Of a stretch of DNA of 64,000 bases, positions 26,075 through 37,350 are shown piece by piece. Below the pieces are notes generated by a model. It did not search any database. It had not been told where the DNA came from and saw nothing but the letters and a program-made list of their open reading frames with translations. The stretch's first letter is position 1. Every line of letters begins with the position of its first letter. Source of the stretch: Veillonellales bacterium. Its GTDB lineage: Bacteria > Bacillota > Negativicutes > JAAYSF01. The translations under genes and the position numbers were made by a program. The stretch lies in assembly GCA_039680175.1 (NCBI GenBank), contig JBDKTO010000001.1, positions 1 through 64,000 of the forward strand, given 5' to 3'.

Positions 26075-27106
26075 ATGAAAAAGTATAATATAGCTATTTT
26101 AGGAGCTACCGGGGCTGTAGGGCAGGAATTCTTAAAATTAATTGCGGAACGGAACTTCCCTTTTAATGAACTGAAATTACTTGCATCAAAAAGATCTGCC
26201 GGGAAGATTATTGAATTCATGGGGAAAAATTATACGGTGGAAGAAGCTACGCCTGATTCGTTTGAGGGGGTGCAAATTGCGCTCTTCGCCGGCGGCGCTG
26301 CCAGCAAGATTTTTGCACCGGAAGCCGTTAAACGAGGTGCAGTTGTTATTGATAATTCCAGCAGCTTCAGAATGGATCCTCAAGTTCCTCTGGTAGTGCC
26401 TGAAGTGAATCCCCAGGCGATTAAAAATCATAAGGGGATTATTGCCAATCCAAATTGTTCCACTATTATCATGGTTATGGCCTTAAAGGCAATTTATGAT
26501 CGGGTTAAGATTAAGCGCATTGTTGTTTCGACCTATCAAGCTGTTTCCGGAGCGGGGAAAGAGGCTATTGACGAACTGACTGAACAGGTGAAAGCGATTG
26601 TCGAGAACCGGCCGGTAGAAGCGAAAATTCTGCCAAGCGCCAGTCTGCCAAAGCATTATCAAATTGCATTTAACTTAATTCCTCACATTGATGTATTTGT
26701 GGAAGATGATTACACCAAGGAAGAGATGAAAATGGTTAATGAAACTCATAAGATCCTTGACGATTATACTATTGGCATTACGGCTACTACAGTTCGCGTT
26801 CCAGTGTATCGCAGCCATGCAGAGTCGGTCAATTTGGAACTTGCCGGCGCTTTATCGGCAGCCGAAGCAAAAGAATTGCTGGCAGCCTTCCCCGGGGTTA
26901 CTGTTCAGGATAATCCGGCAGAAATGTCCTATCCGATGCCTTTGTTTACCTCAAATTTGAATGATGTTTACGTTGGCCGTATTCGTCCTGATTATTCAGT
27001 TGATTATGGTTTAAATCTTTGGGTTGTTGGTGATCAGATTCGTAAGGGCGCCGCGTTAAATGCATTGCAAATTGCCGAATATATGATTGATCAAAAATTA
27101 GTTTGA
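26075..27106 (+). CDS. asd: Aspartate-semialdehyde dehydrogenase
   Basis: 343 residues. ILGATGAVGQEFLKLI, the active-site cysteine region ANPNCSTIIM and ELTEQ, SLPKHYQIAFNLIPHID. Reduces aspartyl phosphate to the semialdehyde, the branch point to DAP, lysine, threonine and methionine. Start ATG 26075 has GGGGGAC upstream. Next to dapG, 12 bp ahead of its start. Confidence 0.96.
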   Translation: MKKYNIAILGATGAVGQEFLKLIAERNFPFNELKLLASKRSAGKIIEFMGKNYTVEEATPDSFEGVQIALFAGGAASKIFAPEAVKRGAVVIDNSSSFRMDPQVPLVVPEVNPQAIKNHKGIIANPNCSTIIMVMALKAIYDRVKIKRIVVSTYQAVSGAGKEAIDELTEQVKAIVENRPVEAKILPSASLPKHYQIAFNLIPHIDVFVEDDYTKEEMKMVNETHKILDDYTIGITATTVRVPVYRSHAESVNLELAGALSAAEAKELLAAFPGVTVQDNPAEMSYPMPLFTSNLNDVYVGRIRPDYSVDYGLNLWVVGDQIRKGAALNALQIAEYMIDQKLV

Positions 27107-27117
27107 GGTGTGAGAAT

Positions 27118-28341
27118 ATGCGGATTATTGTCCAGAAATTCGGGGGGACATCAGTAGCGTCGCCGGAAGCAAGAGGCTGCGCGTTAAATAAAATTAAGGC
27201 GGCAAGACAGCAGGGATGCACTCCGATTGTAGTGGTGTCGGCTATGGGACGCAAAGGAGAAAATTACGCAACCGATACGCTTCTTGGAATCGCGGCAGCT
27301 GCTTATAAAAATATTGCCGCCCGCGAGCGGGATCAGATAATGAACTGCGGGGAAATTATCTCTGCGGTGGTAATGGCCGGTACGCTTCAGGCGGCTGGAA
27401 TGGATGCGGTGGCTCTCACCGGCGGGCAGGCAGGAGTTACGACCGACACCAATTTTGGCAGCGCAAGGATTCTTAAGGTGGATCCAGCCAGAATTACGAG
27501 TTTGGTAAAGGCGGGAAAGACGCCGGTAGTATGCGGCTTTCAAGGGATCAGCACGGAAGGTGAGCTTACAACCTTGGGGCGGGGCGGCAGCGATACCACG
27601 GCAGCTGCTTTGGGAGTGGCTCTCAATGCGGAATTGGTGGAAATTTATACCGATGTGGATGGCATAATGACTGCCGATCCAAGAATCGTAAATAATGCGA
27701 AGATTCTCGACTGCATCAGCTATAGTGAAGTGTGTCAGCTGGCTCATCAGGGAGCCAAGGTTATCCATCCCCGGGCAGTGGAAATTGTGATGCCTAGAGG
27801 AATTCCATTAGTGGTGAAATCCACCTTTTCCGATGCCCCCGGGACATTGATAACTAATATTGTGAAAGAAAATACCGAGGGAACAGCAGTGACGGATCGG
27901 ATTGCAACCGGGGTTACTTATCTCGGTAATATTGCCCAGGTTAAAATCGATGTTACTGCTGATGATACTGGCAAGGCGGGATTCACGGTATTTAAAATTA
28001 TGGCGGATAACGGCATTAGTGTGGATTTAATTAATGTGAATCCGGGGCAAATCATCTTTACTGTTCCGGAATGTGTCGCCGATAAAGCAGCTGCCAAGTT
28101 GAAAGAATGCGGCTATGCTGCCGAAATCGTATATGACTGTGCCAAAGTTTCTGTGGTTGGCGGCGGGATGCGTGAAGTTCCCGGTGTTATGGCAAGCTTC
28201 GTCGAGGCGCTGGCACTGAATAATATTTCTATCTTGCAAACAGTTGACTCCCATACTTCCATTTCGGCCTTAGTCAGCAAACTGGATACAGAAAAAGCAG
28301 TCACTGCTTTGCACGAAAAGTTTGGCTTATCTAAACTTTAA
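27118..28341 (+). CDS. dapG: Aspartokinase
   Basis: 407 residues. IVQKFGGTSVASPE kinase motif, GRGGSDTTAAALG, YTDVDGIMTADPRIV, then two ACT domains at the C-terminus (KIDVTADDTGKAGFTVFKIMADNGISVDLI and KVSVVGGGMREVPGVMA). Feedback control by lysine or threonine is expected for this length. The start at 27118 has GAGGTG before it. The riboswitch upstream of dapB adds lysine control. Confidence 0.95.
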   Translation: MRIIVQKFGGTSVASPEARGCALNKIKAARQQGCTPIVVVSAMGRKGENYATDTLLGIAAAAYKNIAARERDQIMNCGEIISAVVMAGTLQAAGMDAVALTGGQAGVTTDTNFGSARILKVDPARITSLVKAGKTPVVCGFQGISTEGELTTLGRGGSDTTAAALGVALNAELVEIYTDVDGIMTADPRIVNNAKILDCISYSEVCQLAHQGAKVIHPRAVEIVMPRGIPLVVKSTFSDAPGTLITNIVKENTEGTAVTDRIATGVTYLGNIAQVKIDVTADDTGKAGFTVFKIMADNGISVDLINVNPGQIIFTVPECVADKAAAKLKECGYAAEIVYDCAKVSVVGGGMREVPGVMASFVEALALNNISILQTVDSHTSISALVSKLDTEKAVTALHEKFGLSKL

Positions 28342-28357
28342 AGGGAGGGACTAGTCA

Positions 28358-29239
28358 ATGAAAAATTTTGGAAGAGTTCTTACTGCAATGGTAACTCCGC
28401 TGCATGATGATTACAGTGTGAATTATAAGGGTGCAGCGAAATTGGCTAAATATCTGGTGGCTCATGGATCAGACGGATTGGTTGTTGCCGGAAGTACCGG
28501 AGAAGCTGCTACCTTAACCAAGAATGAAAAACTGAAACTGTTTGAGGTTGTGCTGGAAGCCGTAGGCGATCAGGCAGCGGTTATTGGCGGTACGGGGTCG
28601 AATTATACCCAGGCTTCGATTGAAATGACACAAGAAGCGGAAAAAGTGGGTATACACGGTGCCTTGCTTGTCGGTCCGTACTACAACAAACCGCCCCAGG
28701 AAGGCTATTATCAGCATTTTAAAGCCATTGCTGAGGCTACGCAGCTGCCGTTAATTTTATATAATGTTCCGGGAAGAACCGGCTCGAATATATTACCGGC
28801 TACTATTGCCAGGTTAGCTAAAATTCCTAATATTGTAGCTGTGAAGGAAGCCAGCGGAAATTTGGAACAAATGGGTGAAATTATTCGCACAACGCCGGAT
28901 GATTTTATGCTGTATAGTGGGGATGACAGTTTGACATTACCGGTTTTGGCGATTGGCGGAGTCGGTATTATCAGTGTAGCCGCTCATATCGTTGGCGATC
29001 GGATGCAGGAGATGATTGCCGCATTCCTGGCGGGAAATACAGCAAAGGCACGGGCCATCCATTTGGAATTACTGCCTTTCTTTAAGGTCATGTTTATTAC
29101 AACCAATCCTATTCCCGTAAAAGGGGCAGTGAATCTGATCGGTCAGGATGCCGGGCCGCTTCGATTGCCGCTCGTTGCTCCCACGGCTGATGAATTAGCA
29201 AAAATTAAAAATGTAATGCATGATATTGGAGTGATTTAA
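28358..29239 (+). CDS. dapA: 4-hydroxy-tetrahydrodipicolinate synthase
   Basis: 293 residues: VTPLHDDYSVNYKG, VVAGSTGEAATL, YNVPGRTGSNI and the Schiff-base lysine in VAVKEASGNLEQM. Condenses aspartate semialdehyde with pyruvate. GGGAGGGA precedes ATG. Ends with a strong terminator, completing dapB-asd-dapG-dapA. Confidence 0.96.
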   Translation: MKNFGRVLTAMVTPLHDDYSVNYKGAAKLAKYLVAHGSDGLVVAGSTGEAATLTKNEKLKLFEVVLEAVGDQAAVIGGTGSNYTQASIEMTQEAEKVGIHGALLVGPYYNKPPQEGYYQHFKAIAEATQLPLILYNVPGRTGSNILPATIARLAKIPNIVAVKEASGNLEQMGEIIRTTPDDFMLYSGDDSLTLPVLAIGGVGIISVAAHIVGDRMQEMIAAFLAGNTAKARAIHLELLPFFKVMFITTNPIPVKGAVNLIGQDAGPLRLPLVAPTADELAKIKNVMHDIGVI

Positions 29240-29242
29240 GAA

Positions 29243-29297
29243 AAATAAGGCTGGCGCTTAAGCTCGATAGGATACTGCGCCGGCCTTATTTTTTTAT
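29243..29297 (+). terminator. Terminator of the lysine operon
   Basis: AAATAAGGC-GGCGC/GCGCC-GGCCTTATTT with a long loop, followed by T-run. Confidence 0.8.
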
Positions 29298-29312
29298 ATC
29301 TCTGTCCGATTG

Positions 29313-29342
29313 TTGCAATTCCTTCTGAAAATGCGTTATAAT
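29313..29342 (+). promoter_or_regulatory. Promoter of the RNase J gene
   Basis: TTGCAA at 29313-29318 and perfect TATAAT at 29337-29342 with an 18-bp spacer, about 95 bp before the TTG start. Confidence 0.6.
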
Positions 29343-29439
29343 AGACAGAAGCGGATGAACGGCCGGGTTTTTTAAAAGAAAATTTGGGACGGCATTGTTT
29401 TAAACTATTTTTCATAATAAATCGGAGGTGTAGCATTTT

Positions 29440-31104
29440 TTGGCAAAAATACCACAAAAAATTCAAATTATCCCCTTGGGCGGACTGGGGGAAATCGGCA
29501 AAAACATGACGGTAATCCGTTATGAAGATGACATTATCGTTATTGATTCTGGATTGATGTTTCCGGAAGACGATATGTTAGGGATTGATCTGGTCATACC
29601 GGATATTTCTTATTTGCTGGAAAACCGTGATTTGGTCCGGGCTATTATTCTTACCCACGGTCATGAGGATCATATCGGGGCGTTGCCCTATGTTTTAAAA
29701 CAGCTTACCGTGCCGGTATATGGTACAAAGCTAACATTAGGCATTTTAGAAGGCCGGCTGAAGGAAAATAATGTTTCAGCAGACAATCTGATTCCGATAA
29801 AACCAGGGGATCAAATTGAAATTGGTCCGTTCAAACTGGGATTTATCAAGGTGAGCCACAGTATTGCCGATTCAGTGGGAATCTCGATCAGAACCCCGAT
29901 TGGTACGATTGTGCATACCGGTGATTTTAAGCTGGATCAAACTCCTATTGATGGCAGAGTGACCGATTTTCATAAATTCGCCGAACTGGGTGATCAGGGA
30001 GTTTTAGTTCTCCTTGCCGACAGTACGAATGCGGAACGGCCGGGATATACATTTAGTGAGAAAACGGTAGGAGCAAAATTTGATGAGGCATTTCGCAATG
30101 CCCGGGGACGGATTATTATTGCTACCTTCTCCTCCAACGTTCATCGCATCCAACAGGCTATTGATACTGCTTGCAAATATAAACGCAAGGTAGCAGTACT
30201 GGGGCGCAGCATGGTCAATGTTGTCAATATTGCATTGGAACTGGGTTATCTCCTAGTGCCGGAAGGCGTGCTCATTGACATTGATGAAATCAATAATTAT
30301 CCTGCCTCCAGCATTGTTATTGTAACTACCGGCAGTCAGGGCGAGCCTATGTCGGCTTTAACCCGTATGGCCATGTCCGACCACCGGAAGGTTGAAATTG
30401 TTCCCGGTGATACGGTCATTATTTCCGCCACGCCGATTCCGGGCAATGAGAAACTGGTTTCCCGAACTGTTGATTATCTGTTTCGACAAGGTGCCGAAGT
30501 CATATACGGCAAGTCCTCCGGTATTCATGTTTCAGGCCATGCCAGCCAGGAAGAATTGAAATTGATGCATAACCTGATTCGTCCTAAATTTTTTATCCCG
30601 GTGCACGGCGAATATCGGCATTTGATTATGCATGCTAAAATAGCGCAAGAGCTTGGCATGCCGAAAGACCATATTTTTGTTGCCGAAAATGGACATATTC
30701 TTGAATTTACGGCTGAAACAGGTGCCGTGGTCGGGAAAGTTACTGCCGGCAAAGTTCTGGTAGATGGATTGGGTGTAGGCGATGTAGGCAATATTGTTCT
30801 CAGAGACCGCCGGCAGCTGTCGAAAGACGGAATTCTGATTGTTGTTATTACGATGGATAAGCAGCGAGGCTGTGTTTTGGCCGGACCGGATATTGTATCC
30901 CGGGGATTTGTTTACGTCCGTGAGTCGGAACAGCTCATGGATGACGCGAAAGAGCGAGTCAAGCAAGCCCTGGAACGGTGTGAGACTAATAATATTACCG
31001 AATGGGCCACGATTAAATCCAATGTACGCGATACGCTAGGTAAATATCTTTATGAAAGAACCCGCCGTCGTCCGATGATATTGCCTATTATTATGGAAGT
31101 ATAA
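29440..31104 (+). CDS. rnj: Ribonuclease J
   Basis: 554 residues. Metallo-beta-lactamase/beta-CASP fold: IPLGGLGEIGKNMTVI, the zinc motif LTHGHEDHIGALPYV, VHTGDFKLDQ, IIATFSSNVHRIQQAID, SGHASQEELKLM and PVHGEYRHL. It acts as endo- and 5'-exoribonuclease in mRNA turnover. Start is TTG at 29440, after CGGAGGTG. The following terminator is at 31106; tepA comes next. Gene is the RNase J in the conserved dapA-rnj-tepA-ylzJ-spoIIIE order. Whether it is J1 or J2 cannot be told here. Confidence 0.96.
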   Translation: MAKIPQKIQIIPLGGLGEIGKNMTVIRYEDDIIVIDSGLMFPEDDMLGIDLVIPDISYLLENRDLVRAIILTHGHEDHIGALPYVLKQLTVPVYGTKLTLGILEGRLKENNVSADNLIPIKPGDQIEIGPFKLGFIKVSHSIADSVGISIRTPIGTIVHTGDFKLDQTPIDGRVTDFHKFAELGDQGVLVLLADSTNAERPGYTFSEKTVGAKFDEAFRNARGRIIIATFSSNVHRIQQAIDTACKYKRKVAVLGRSMVNVVNIALELGYLLVPEGVLIDIDEINNYPASSIVIVTTGSQGEPMSALTRMAMSDHRKVEIVPGDTVIISATPIPGNEKLVSRTVDYLFRQGAEVIYGKSSGIHVSGHASQEELKLMHNLIRPKFFIPVHGEYRHLIMHAKIAQELGMPKDHIFVAENGHILEFTAETGAVVGKVTAGKVLVDGLGVGDVGNIVLRDRRQLSKDGILIVVITMDKQRGCVLAGPDIVSRGFVYVRESEQLMDDAKERVKQALERCETNNITEWATIKSNVRDTLGKYLYERTRRRPMILPIIMEV

Positions 31105-31105
31105 A

Positions 31106-31133
31106 GACCGAGTTTACTCGGCCTTTTTCTTTT
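31106..31133 (+). terminator. RNase J terminator
   Basis: GACCGAGtttaCTCGGCC stem followed by TTTTTC. Confidence 0.75.
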
Positions 31134-31230
31134 TTGGCGTTCTTGATTTTTACAAAAGGAAGCTCCGAGCTGTATGTAATTTTTTGCATGGTTCATACTA
31201 TGTATGAATAATGATGCTGGAGGTAATATA

Positions 31231-32010
31231 ATGATTGATAATGATAATCCGGTTATCGCTCCGCCGGGGACCACTCCTGAACATACGGAAATACCGATGC
31301 CTGATGCTGCCCCGAAAAAAACACAATCAAGTAAAAAAGCGGGAACGGTTGAAAATATTCAGGAGATGGGCAGCACTGAAGTGCCGACGGCTAAGAGTAA
31401 TGTTCATGTTATGACGATCATTGGACAAATTGAAGGCCACATGGTATTGCCGCCGCAAAATAAAACGACCAAATATGAACATGTAATGCCACAATTGGTA
31501 GCGATTGAGCAAAACCCGGAAATAGAGGGTTTGATGCTGCTTTTAAACACAGTAGGCGGTGATGTGGAAGCCGGACTGGCCATTGCAGAGATGATCGCGA
31601 GTATGTCGAAACCATCAGTTTCGATTGTATTAGGCGGTGGCCACAGTATCGGCGCGCCGATTGCTGTATCGGCAACTCATTCCTATATTGTTGAGAGCGC
31701 CACTATAACAATTCATCCGATTCGTCTGACTGGTTTAGTAATTGGTGCACAAAGCTCGTTTGATTATTTGGAAAAAATGCAGGACCGTGTCAACCGGTTC
31801 GTAGTTACCCATTCTAAAATCAGTGAAAAGAAGTGGAAAGAATTATTATATAAAACCGGAGAACTTTCCAGAGATATAGGAACCTCAGTAGGTGGTAGAG
31901 ATGCAGTGAGTTTTGGCTTAATTGATTCGGTGGGGGGGATATCCGCTGCTATGAATAATTTGCAGGAATTGATAACAATAAGCAAAGAACACAAGGGGCT
32001 GAAGCAATGA
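31231..32010 (+). CDS. tepA: ClpP-family serine protease TepA
   Basis: 259 residues. The N-terminus (about 1-60) is low complexity. The ClpP-like core has [45 protein letters not shown], the nucleophile region [10 protein letters not shown] and a TITIHPI segment in place of the ClpP catalytic His region. TepA homologues are translocation-enhancing or sporulation-associated proteases. ATG 31231 has GGAGG upstream. Overlaps ylzJ by 4 bp. Confidence 0.9.
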   Translation: MIDNDNPVIAPPGTTPEHTEIPMPDAAPKKTQSSKKAGTVENIQEMGSTEVPTAKSNVHVMTIIGQIEGHMVLPPQNKTTKYEHVMPQLVAIEQNPEIEGLMLLLNTVGGDVEAGLAIAEMIASMSKPSVSIVLGGGHSIGAPIAVSATHSYIVESATITIHPIRLTGLVIGAQSSFDYLEKMQDRVNRFVVTHSKISEKKWKELLYKTGELSRDIGTSVGGRDAVSFGLIDSVGGISAAMNNLQELITISKEHKGLKQ

Positions 32011-32243
32011 TTTTATGGACGGTCATGCCTTTGAGTCTAGTTTGGGGACAGCCGCAAGGTTCACTTCCTCCCTATGAAGAAATCGAGTATACCGGTACGA
32101 AAATGCAGGTAACAAAGCTGTCGGACAACCAATGGCAGATTATTCGAATTCTATCAACAGATCCGCAGGACTACTTGCGTGAAGATATTCAACCGGGAAC
32201 CGTTCTCGTGAGTACGCCTGTATTTAAAGCGCTTGCACATTAG
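32007..32243 (+). CDS. YlzJ-like protein
   Basis: 78 residues: [58 protein letters not shown], the YlzJ family core. A small protein of unknown function found between tepA and spoIIIE in spore formers. Overlaps the tepA stop (ATGA) so likely coupled; ends before a terminator. Confidence 0.85.
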   Translation: MILWTVMPLSLVWGQPQGSLPPYEEIEYTGTKMQVTKLSDNQWQIIRILSTDPQDYLREDIQPGTVLVSTPVFKALAH

Positions 32244-32274
32244 AAAAAAGCACTGTAGTTGCGATTGGCAGCTC

Positions 32275-32303
32275 AAGCACTCTCTTAGTAAGGGTGCTTT
32301 TTT
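32275..32303 (+). terminator. Terminator after ylzJ
   Basis: AAGCACtCT/AGgGTGCTT hairpin followed by TTTTTT. Confidence 0.7.
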
Positions 32304-32368
32304 ATGCATAATGATAAAAGGATTTTATTGCAACATGTAGAAATTCATACACTTAGAGGTGGTGTGTT

Positions 32369-34543
32369 TTGTCTAAGTCCTTGTCAGAACTGACACCCGA
32401 ATTAAAATACGAATTGTTCGGCATTGTACTTGTTACAGTCGGTATTTTAGCCGGTATCAGTCTCTTGGGGCTTCATGCCGGGCCGGTTGGGTTATTCATT
32501 GCAAAAACTCAAAAATATACAGTCGGCGTTGGGGCACCGATTATTCCTCTATTACTGATGACTGTTGGCTTACGCTATATTTGGCGGCAGCATGCAATTG
32601 ATTATTCGTTTAAATTTTGGGGGTTGGTGTTTTTATATATTTTATTATTAGCTATTTTTCATCATTGGGCTATTCCCGAAGGGCAGGAAATTCTGCCGGA
32701 AAGTTTGGTCCCGGGCGGCGGATTCATTGGTGGCTTTACTTTGTTTTTATTACGCAAGCTATTTGGTGTTGACGGAGCGATCGTTGTTCTGGTTGCTTTA
32801 GCGATCTGCGCTGTGCTTTTGGCAACAACCTGGTCTTTGGCAAAAGGATTTCTGGCGGCGAAGCAGAAAGCGGCAGAAAGTTTTCTCAGCGCCCGGCAAA
32901 CCTTAGCTTGCACTTATGAAAATCTCATTGAGGTGCAGGACGAGAGCGAAACGGAACCAAAGCAGGAGAATCGTCGTTCTTTTTATAATCAGGAGAATGA
33001 TCGGCCTGTGGTACCGGCAGCGGCAAAAGGAGATAAGCAGAACAGTGAGGCGTCTTTAAAATCTGCATCGCCAGCGGCGAGTGTTCAGCAGCCCTCTGAT
33101 CCTGCTACCGCTCAGCAATATATGCTGCCGCCACTTACTTTGCTCAAAAAAATTAATCGAATGAAGCAAACGAGAATTCCAAAAGAAGTAAGTCAAAATG
33201 CTGCCATTTTAGAAGAAACATTGGAAAATTTTCATGTTAGTGCTAAAATAATAAATACTTGTCAGGGACCGGCGGTTACACGCTACGAGTTGGAACCGGC
33301 TCCTGGCGTGAAAGTAAGTAAGATTGTAAATTTAGCCGACGATATTGCTTTAAAACTGGCATCCACCGGTGTGCGTATAGAAGCGCCTATTCCGGGGAAA
33401 GCGGCGATTGGCATTGAGGTTCCCAATAAAGAAGTGTCCGGCGTTCATTTGCGGGAGGTCCTTGAAAGTCAGGATTTTCAGCAGGCGGGTTCCCGGCTTG
33501 TTGTGGCTCTGGGAAAAGATATTGCCGGCCAGCCGGTGGTGACCGATTTGGCTAAAATGCCTCACTTGCTGGTGGCGGGAGCTACTGGCTCCGGCAAAAG
33601 CGTATGTATTAACACGTTAATTACCAGTATTTTATTTAAGGCTATGCCGGATGAGGTCAAATTTATCCTGATTGATCCGAAAGTAGTGGAATTATCCAAT
33701 TATAATGGCATTCCCCAGTTGATGACGCCTGTTGTAACAGATGCCAAAAAGGCTGCGGCTGCTTTAAACTGGGCAGTCCAGGAAATGGAGCGGCGGTATG
33801 CGGTCTTTGCGACTGCCGGGGTGCGGGATATAGGACGGTATAATGAAATTTCCCAGGATGGGGGATTACCGCTTATTGTAATTATTATTGATGAATTGGC
33901 TGATTTGATGATGGCAGCGCCGGTAGACGTGGAGGATGCAATTTGCCGTTTGGCGCAAAAGGCTCGTGCAGCAGGCTTGCATTTAGTGCTGGCTACCCAG
34001 CGCCCATCGGTGGATGTGATTACCGGAACGATAAAGGCAAACATTCCTTCACGGATATCCTTTGCCGTATCGTCACAGATCGATTCGCGGACTATCTTGG
34101 ACATGGCCGGAGCGGAAAAATTATTAGGCAAAGGGGATATGCTGTTTTATCCTGTAGGAGCCGCAAAACCGCTGCGGGTACAGGGGGCTTTTATTGCTGA
34201 TAGCGAGGTGGAAGACTTGGTATCTTATATCCAACATCAGGCTGAGATTCCCAAGTATTGTGAAGAGATTACATCCTTTGAAAGTGTAAAAAAGGAAGAT
34301 GAAAAGCCGGAACAGGAGAAATATCAGGATGAATTATTAGAAGAAGCGGTCCGAATGGTATTGGAAACAGGTCAGGCTTCCGTATCTATGCTGCAGCGAA
34401 AGTTTCGCGTTGGCTATACCCGGGCCGCCAGACTGATTGACACGATGGAAGAAATGCGAATCGTCGGACCGAATATTGGCAGTAAGGCCAGAGAAATTAT
34501 CATGACTTCCGATCAGGTGAATGCCCGTTATTTTAAAAAATAA
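32369..34543 (+). CDS. FtsK/SpoIIIE family DNA translocase
   Basis: 724 residues. Four membrane helices at the N-terminus (about 17-165), a low-complexity linker (about 190-260), then the motor: [24 protein letters not shown], Walker [10 protein letters not shown], Walker [26 protein letters not shown], and a C-terminal winged helix gamma domain ([25 protein letters not shown]). It moves the chromosome through the septum at division or into the forespore. Start is TTG at 32369 after GAGGTGG. The location next to tepA-ylzJ fits SpoIIIE. Confidence 0.95.
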   Translation: MSKSLSELTPELKYELFGIVLVTVGILAGISLLGLHAGPVGLFIAKTQKYTVGVGAPIIPLLLMTVGLRYIWRQHAIDYSFKFWGLVFLYILLLAIFHHWAIPEGQEILPESLVPGGGFIGGFTLFLLRKLFGVDGAIVVLVALAICAVLLATTWSLAKGFLAAKQKAAESFLSARQTLACTYENLIEVQDESETEPKQENRRSFYNQENDRPVVPAAAKGDKQNSEASLKSASPAASVQQPSDPATAQQYMLPPLTLLKKINRMKQTRIPKEVSQNAAILEETLENFHVSAKIINTCQGPAVTRYELEPAPGVKVSKIVNLADDIALKLASTGVRIEAPIPGKAAIGIEVPNKEVSGVHLREVLESQDFQQAGSRLVVALGKDIAGQPVVTDLAKMPHLLVAGATGSGKSVCINTLITSILFKAMPDEVKFILIDPKVVELSNYNGIPQLMTPVVTDAKKAAAALNWAVQEMERRYAVFATAGVRDIGRYNEISQDGGLPLIVIIIDELADLMMAAPVDVEDAICRLAQKARAAGLHLVLATQRPSVDVITGTIKANIPSRISFAVSSQIDSRTILDMAGAEKLLGKGDMLFYPVGAAKPLRVQGAFIADSEVEDLVSYIQHQAEIPKYCEEITSFESVKKEDEKPEQEKYQDELLEEAVRMVLETGQASVSMLQRKFRVGYTRAARLIDTMEEMRIVGPNIGSKAREIIMTSDQVNARYFKK

Positions 34544-34659
34544 TATTCATATTTTGTCTAACGAGGTTATAGATGGCTTTCGATGTTGGGTAAAATAGAG
34601 TAAGCAATCTTAATACCGTCGACTATTGAGTCATTAGAAAAATAGGAGGTAATAACAAC

Positions 34660-35424
34660 ATGCAGACTGTGGGTCAGGCATTGCGTAGTGAGCGAGAGAA
34701 AAAAAACTTGACGATAAAAGACATTGAGGCTGCTACTAGTATTCGGTCATTATACATCAATGCCATTGAAGAAGATAATTATAAAGTGATTCCCGGTGAA
34801 GTTTATCTGAAAGGGTTTATTCGCAATTACGCGAACTATTTAGGCCTAAACGGAGAGGAAATGGTTGCTTTATATCGTGAAAGTCAAGCTCCTGTTGAAC
34901 CGGAACCGGAAGTGCCGGCTAGAAAGAAAGTAGCACCAAAGAAAGATACTCCGGTCAGTTTACGAACGGGCGGCAAGGGGAAATGGGCCGCCGTCGGGGT
35001 GGTAGCAGTTTGTCTGGCAGGAATTATCTGGTGGGCAGCCGGTAATAAAATAGCAGAGCCTCAGCAACCGGCTCCCGAAGCTAAATCAGCTCCAGCAGCT
35101 CCCGTTCAGCCGCTTCCATCGGCAGTGCCACAGCAGCAGGCAACGTCCGCATCGGACAAATCGGCTGCTACAAAGCCTGTAGCGGTAACGGCTAAATTTA
35201 CGGATGCCTGCTGGACGTTAGTTAAGGCCGATGGCAAGGAGATTTATGAGGGAATTCCGAAGACTGGTGAAACTATAACCTGGCAGGCGGAAAAAAACAT
35301 AGCGCTCCAATTAGGCAATGCCGGCGCTGTGGATATCGTATATAACGGACAGTCAGTGGGAAAAATCGGTGGGAAGGGTGAAGTAGTATCTAAGACCTTT
35401 TCAGCCAATAATGCTAAGCCATAA
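34660..35424 (+). CDS. RodZ-like membrane HTH protein
   Basis: 254 residues: an N-terminal HTH (VGQALRSEREKKNLTIKDIEAATSIRSLYINAIEEDNY) with the GEVYLKGFIRNYANYLGL helix, one TM helix (KWAAVGVVAVCLAGIIWW, about 108-127), an Ala/Pro/Gln-rich linker, then a DUF4115 beta domain (TDACWTLVKADGKEIYEGIPKTGET..WQ). This matches RodZ, which links MreB to the envelope. AGGAGG precedes ATG. It lies between ftsK and the YgiQ gene. Confidence 0.88.
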   Translation: MQTVGQALRSEREKKNLTIKDIEAATSIRSLYINAIEEDNYKVIPGEVYLKGFIRNYANYLGLNGEEMVALYRESQAPVEPEPEVPARKKVAPKKDTPVSLRTGGKGKWAAVGVVAVCLAGIIWWAAGNKIAEPQQPAPEAKSAPAAPVQPLPSAVPQQQATSASDKSAATKPVAVTAKFTDACWTLVKADGKEIYEGIPKTGETITWQAEKNIALQLGNAGAVDIVYNGQSVGKIGGKGEVVSKTFSANNAKP

Positions 35425-35451
35425 CCGAGATTTTCCTTTTAGGAGATAACA

Positions 35452-37350
35452 ATGAACGATTTTTTGCCAATCAGTAAACAGGATATGGAGAAACGCGGCT
35501 GGACACAACTGGATTTTATTTTTATCAGTGGCGACGCTTACGTGGATCACCCCAGTTTTGGTCCGGCGATTATTTGCCGGCTGCTGGAAAAACACGGCTA
35601 TCGAGTTGGCATTATTCCACAGCCGGACTGGCGGTCGGTGGATGATTTCAAAAAACTTGGCAAGCCCCGGCTGGGAGTGTTGGTTTCTGCCGGAAATCTG
35701 GATTCAATGCTTAATAAATTTACTGCAGCAAAGAAATATCGCAGTACCGACAATTATTCTCCCGGGGGGAAAGCCGGCTTGCGTCCGGAACGGGCCACGC
35801 TGGTTTATTGCAGCCGAATCCGGGAAGTATGGAAAAATATTCCTTTAATTATTGGCGGCATTGAAGCCAGCCTAAGACGATTCGCCCATTATGATTATTG
35901 GTCCAATAGTGTTCGCCGGTCTATCCTTATCGACAGCCGCGCCGATCTTTTGGTTTATGGAATGGGTGAAAAACAGATCCTTGAGATTGCCGCACAGCTG
36001 AATCAGGGAATTGCAGCAGCCGATATCCGTCATATTCCGGGTACTTGTTGTCGGACAACCTCTTTGGATATGGTATGGGACTTTATTGAAGTGCCTGACT
36101 ATGAGACTGTAAAAACCAGCAAGCCGGCTTTTGCCGCGGCGTTTAAGGTACAGTATCAGGAGCAGGATGCGATTCGCGGTAAGACGATTGTGCAAAATCA
36201 CGGTGCAGATTATCTGGTGCAAAATCCTCCGGCGATGCCGCTGACGACTGGGGAAATGGATGAAATTTACGACCTGCCCTATCAGCGTACCTATCATCCC
36301 AATTACGAAGCTGCCGGCGGTGTACCGGCGATTCAGGAAGTCAAATTCAGCCTGGTCAGCCATCGGGGGTGCTTTGGCGGCTGTTCCTTTTGCGCCATTG
36401 TTTCTCACCAGGGAAGAATGATTCAAAGCCGAAGCCGGGAGTCGATTTTGCGGGAAGCTAAAATAGTAACCGCTATGCCGGACTTTAAAGGATATATTCA
36501 TGATGTCGGCGGTCCGACCGCCAATTTCCGGGTGCCGTCCTGTACTGCTCAATTTGAACGAGGTACCTGTAAAGCAAAGCAGTGTTTGGCACCCAAAGCA
36601 TGTAAGAACCTAGTGGTTGATCATCGGGATTATCTGGCTCTTTTACGGGAACTGAGAGGTTTGCCGGGGGTTAAAAAAGTTTTTATCCGTTCCGGGATTC
36701 GTTATGATTATGTTATGGCAGCCAATGATGATGAATTTTTAACCGAGTTATGCCAGTATCATGTCAGCGGTCAGCTGAAAGTAGCGCCTGAACATGTTTC
36801 TTCCAAGGTAACACGACTGATGGGCAAGGCCGGCAAGGAAGTTTATTTGCGGTTTATGAATGCCTATAAGCGCATCAATCAGGTCCTGGGGAAAGAACAA
36901 TATTTGGTGCCATATTTTATGTCAAGCCATCCGGGGGCGGGATTGACGGAAGCGATAGAACTTGCTGAATTCATTCGGGATTTGGGATATAATCCTGAAC
37001 AGGTGCAGGATTTCATTCCTACTCCAGGCAGTTTGTCCACTTGTATGTATTACACCGGCCTTAATCCGTTAACCGGGGAGAATGTGTATGTAGCAAAAGA
37101 TCCCCATGAAAAGAAACTGCAGCGGGCGTTGCTCCAGTTTCGCAATCCGGCCAATTATCCTTTTGTGTATGAAGCACTTGTAAAAGCCAGGCGGCAGGAT
37201 CTAATCGGTTATGGGCCGAAATGTTTGATTCGGCCCCAAAAACGGCCGTTCTATTCTTCTCAGCCGAATAGACAGAAGAAACGGCGTGGTTTATCTCCCA
37301 CCCGGGATAAAGGGAAAATAATAAAGTCGGCTAGGAAGCAGCTGTCTTAA
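35452..37350 (+). CDS. YgiQ-family radical SAM protein
   Basis: 632 residues. N-terminal [53 protein letters not shown], then the radical SAM CxxxCxxC ([18 protein letters not shown]) and [15 protein letters not shown], followed by a basic C-terminus ([16 protein letters not shown]). YgiQ is a widespread B12-like radical SAM family of unknown substrate. Its 3' end overlaps the convergent gene by 20 bp. Confidence 0.9.
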   Translation: MNDFLPISKQDMEKRGWTQLDFIFISGDAYVDHPSFGPAIICRLLEKHGYRVGIIPQPDWRSVDDFKKLGKPRLGVLVSAGNLDSMLNKFTAAKKYRSTDNYSPGGKAGLRPERATLVYCSRIREVWKNIPLIIGGIEASLRRFAHYDYWSNSVRRSILIDSRADLLVYGMGEKQILEIAAQLNQGIAAADIRHIPGTCCRTTSLDMVWDFIEVPDYETVKTSKPAFAAAFKVQYQEQDAIRGKTIVQNHGADYLVQNPPAMPLTTGEMDEIYDLPYQRTYHPNYEAAGGVPAIQEVKFSLVSHRGCFGGCSFCAIVSHQGRMIQSRSRESILREAKIVTAMPDFKGYIHDVGGPTANFRVPSCTAQFERGTCKAKQCLAPKACKNLVVDHRDYLALLRELRGLPGVKKVFIRSGIRYDYVMAANDDEFLTELCQYHVSGQLKVAPEHVSSKVTRLMGKAGKEVYLRFMNAYKRINQVLGKEQYLVPYFMSSHPGAGLTEAIELAEFIRDLGYNPEQVQDFIPTPGSLSTCMYYTGLNPLTGENVYVAKDPHEKKLQRALLQFRNPANYPFVYEALVKARRQDLIGYGPKCLIRPQKRPFYSSQPNRQKKRRGLSPTRDKGKIIKSARKQLS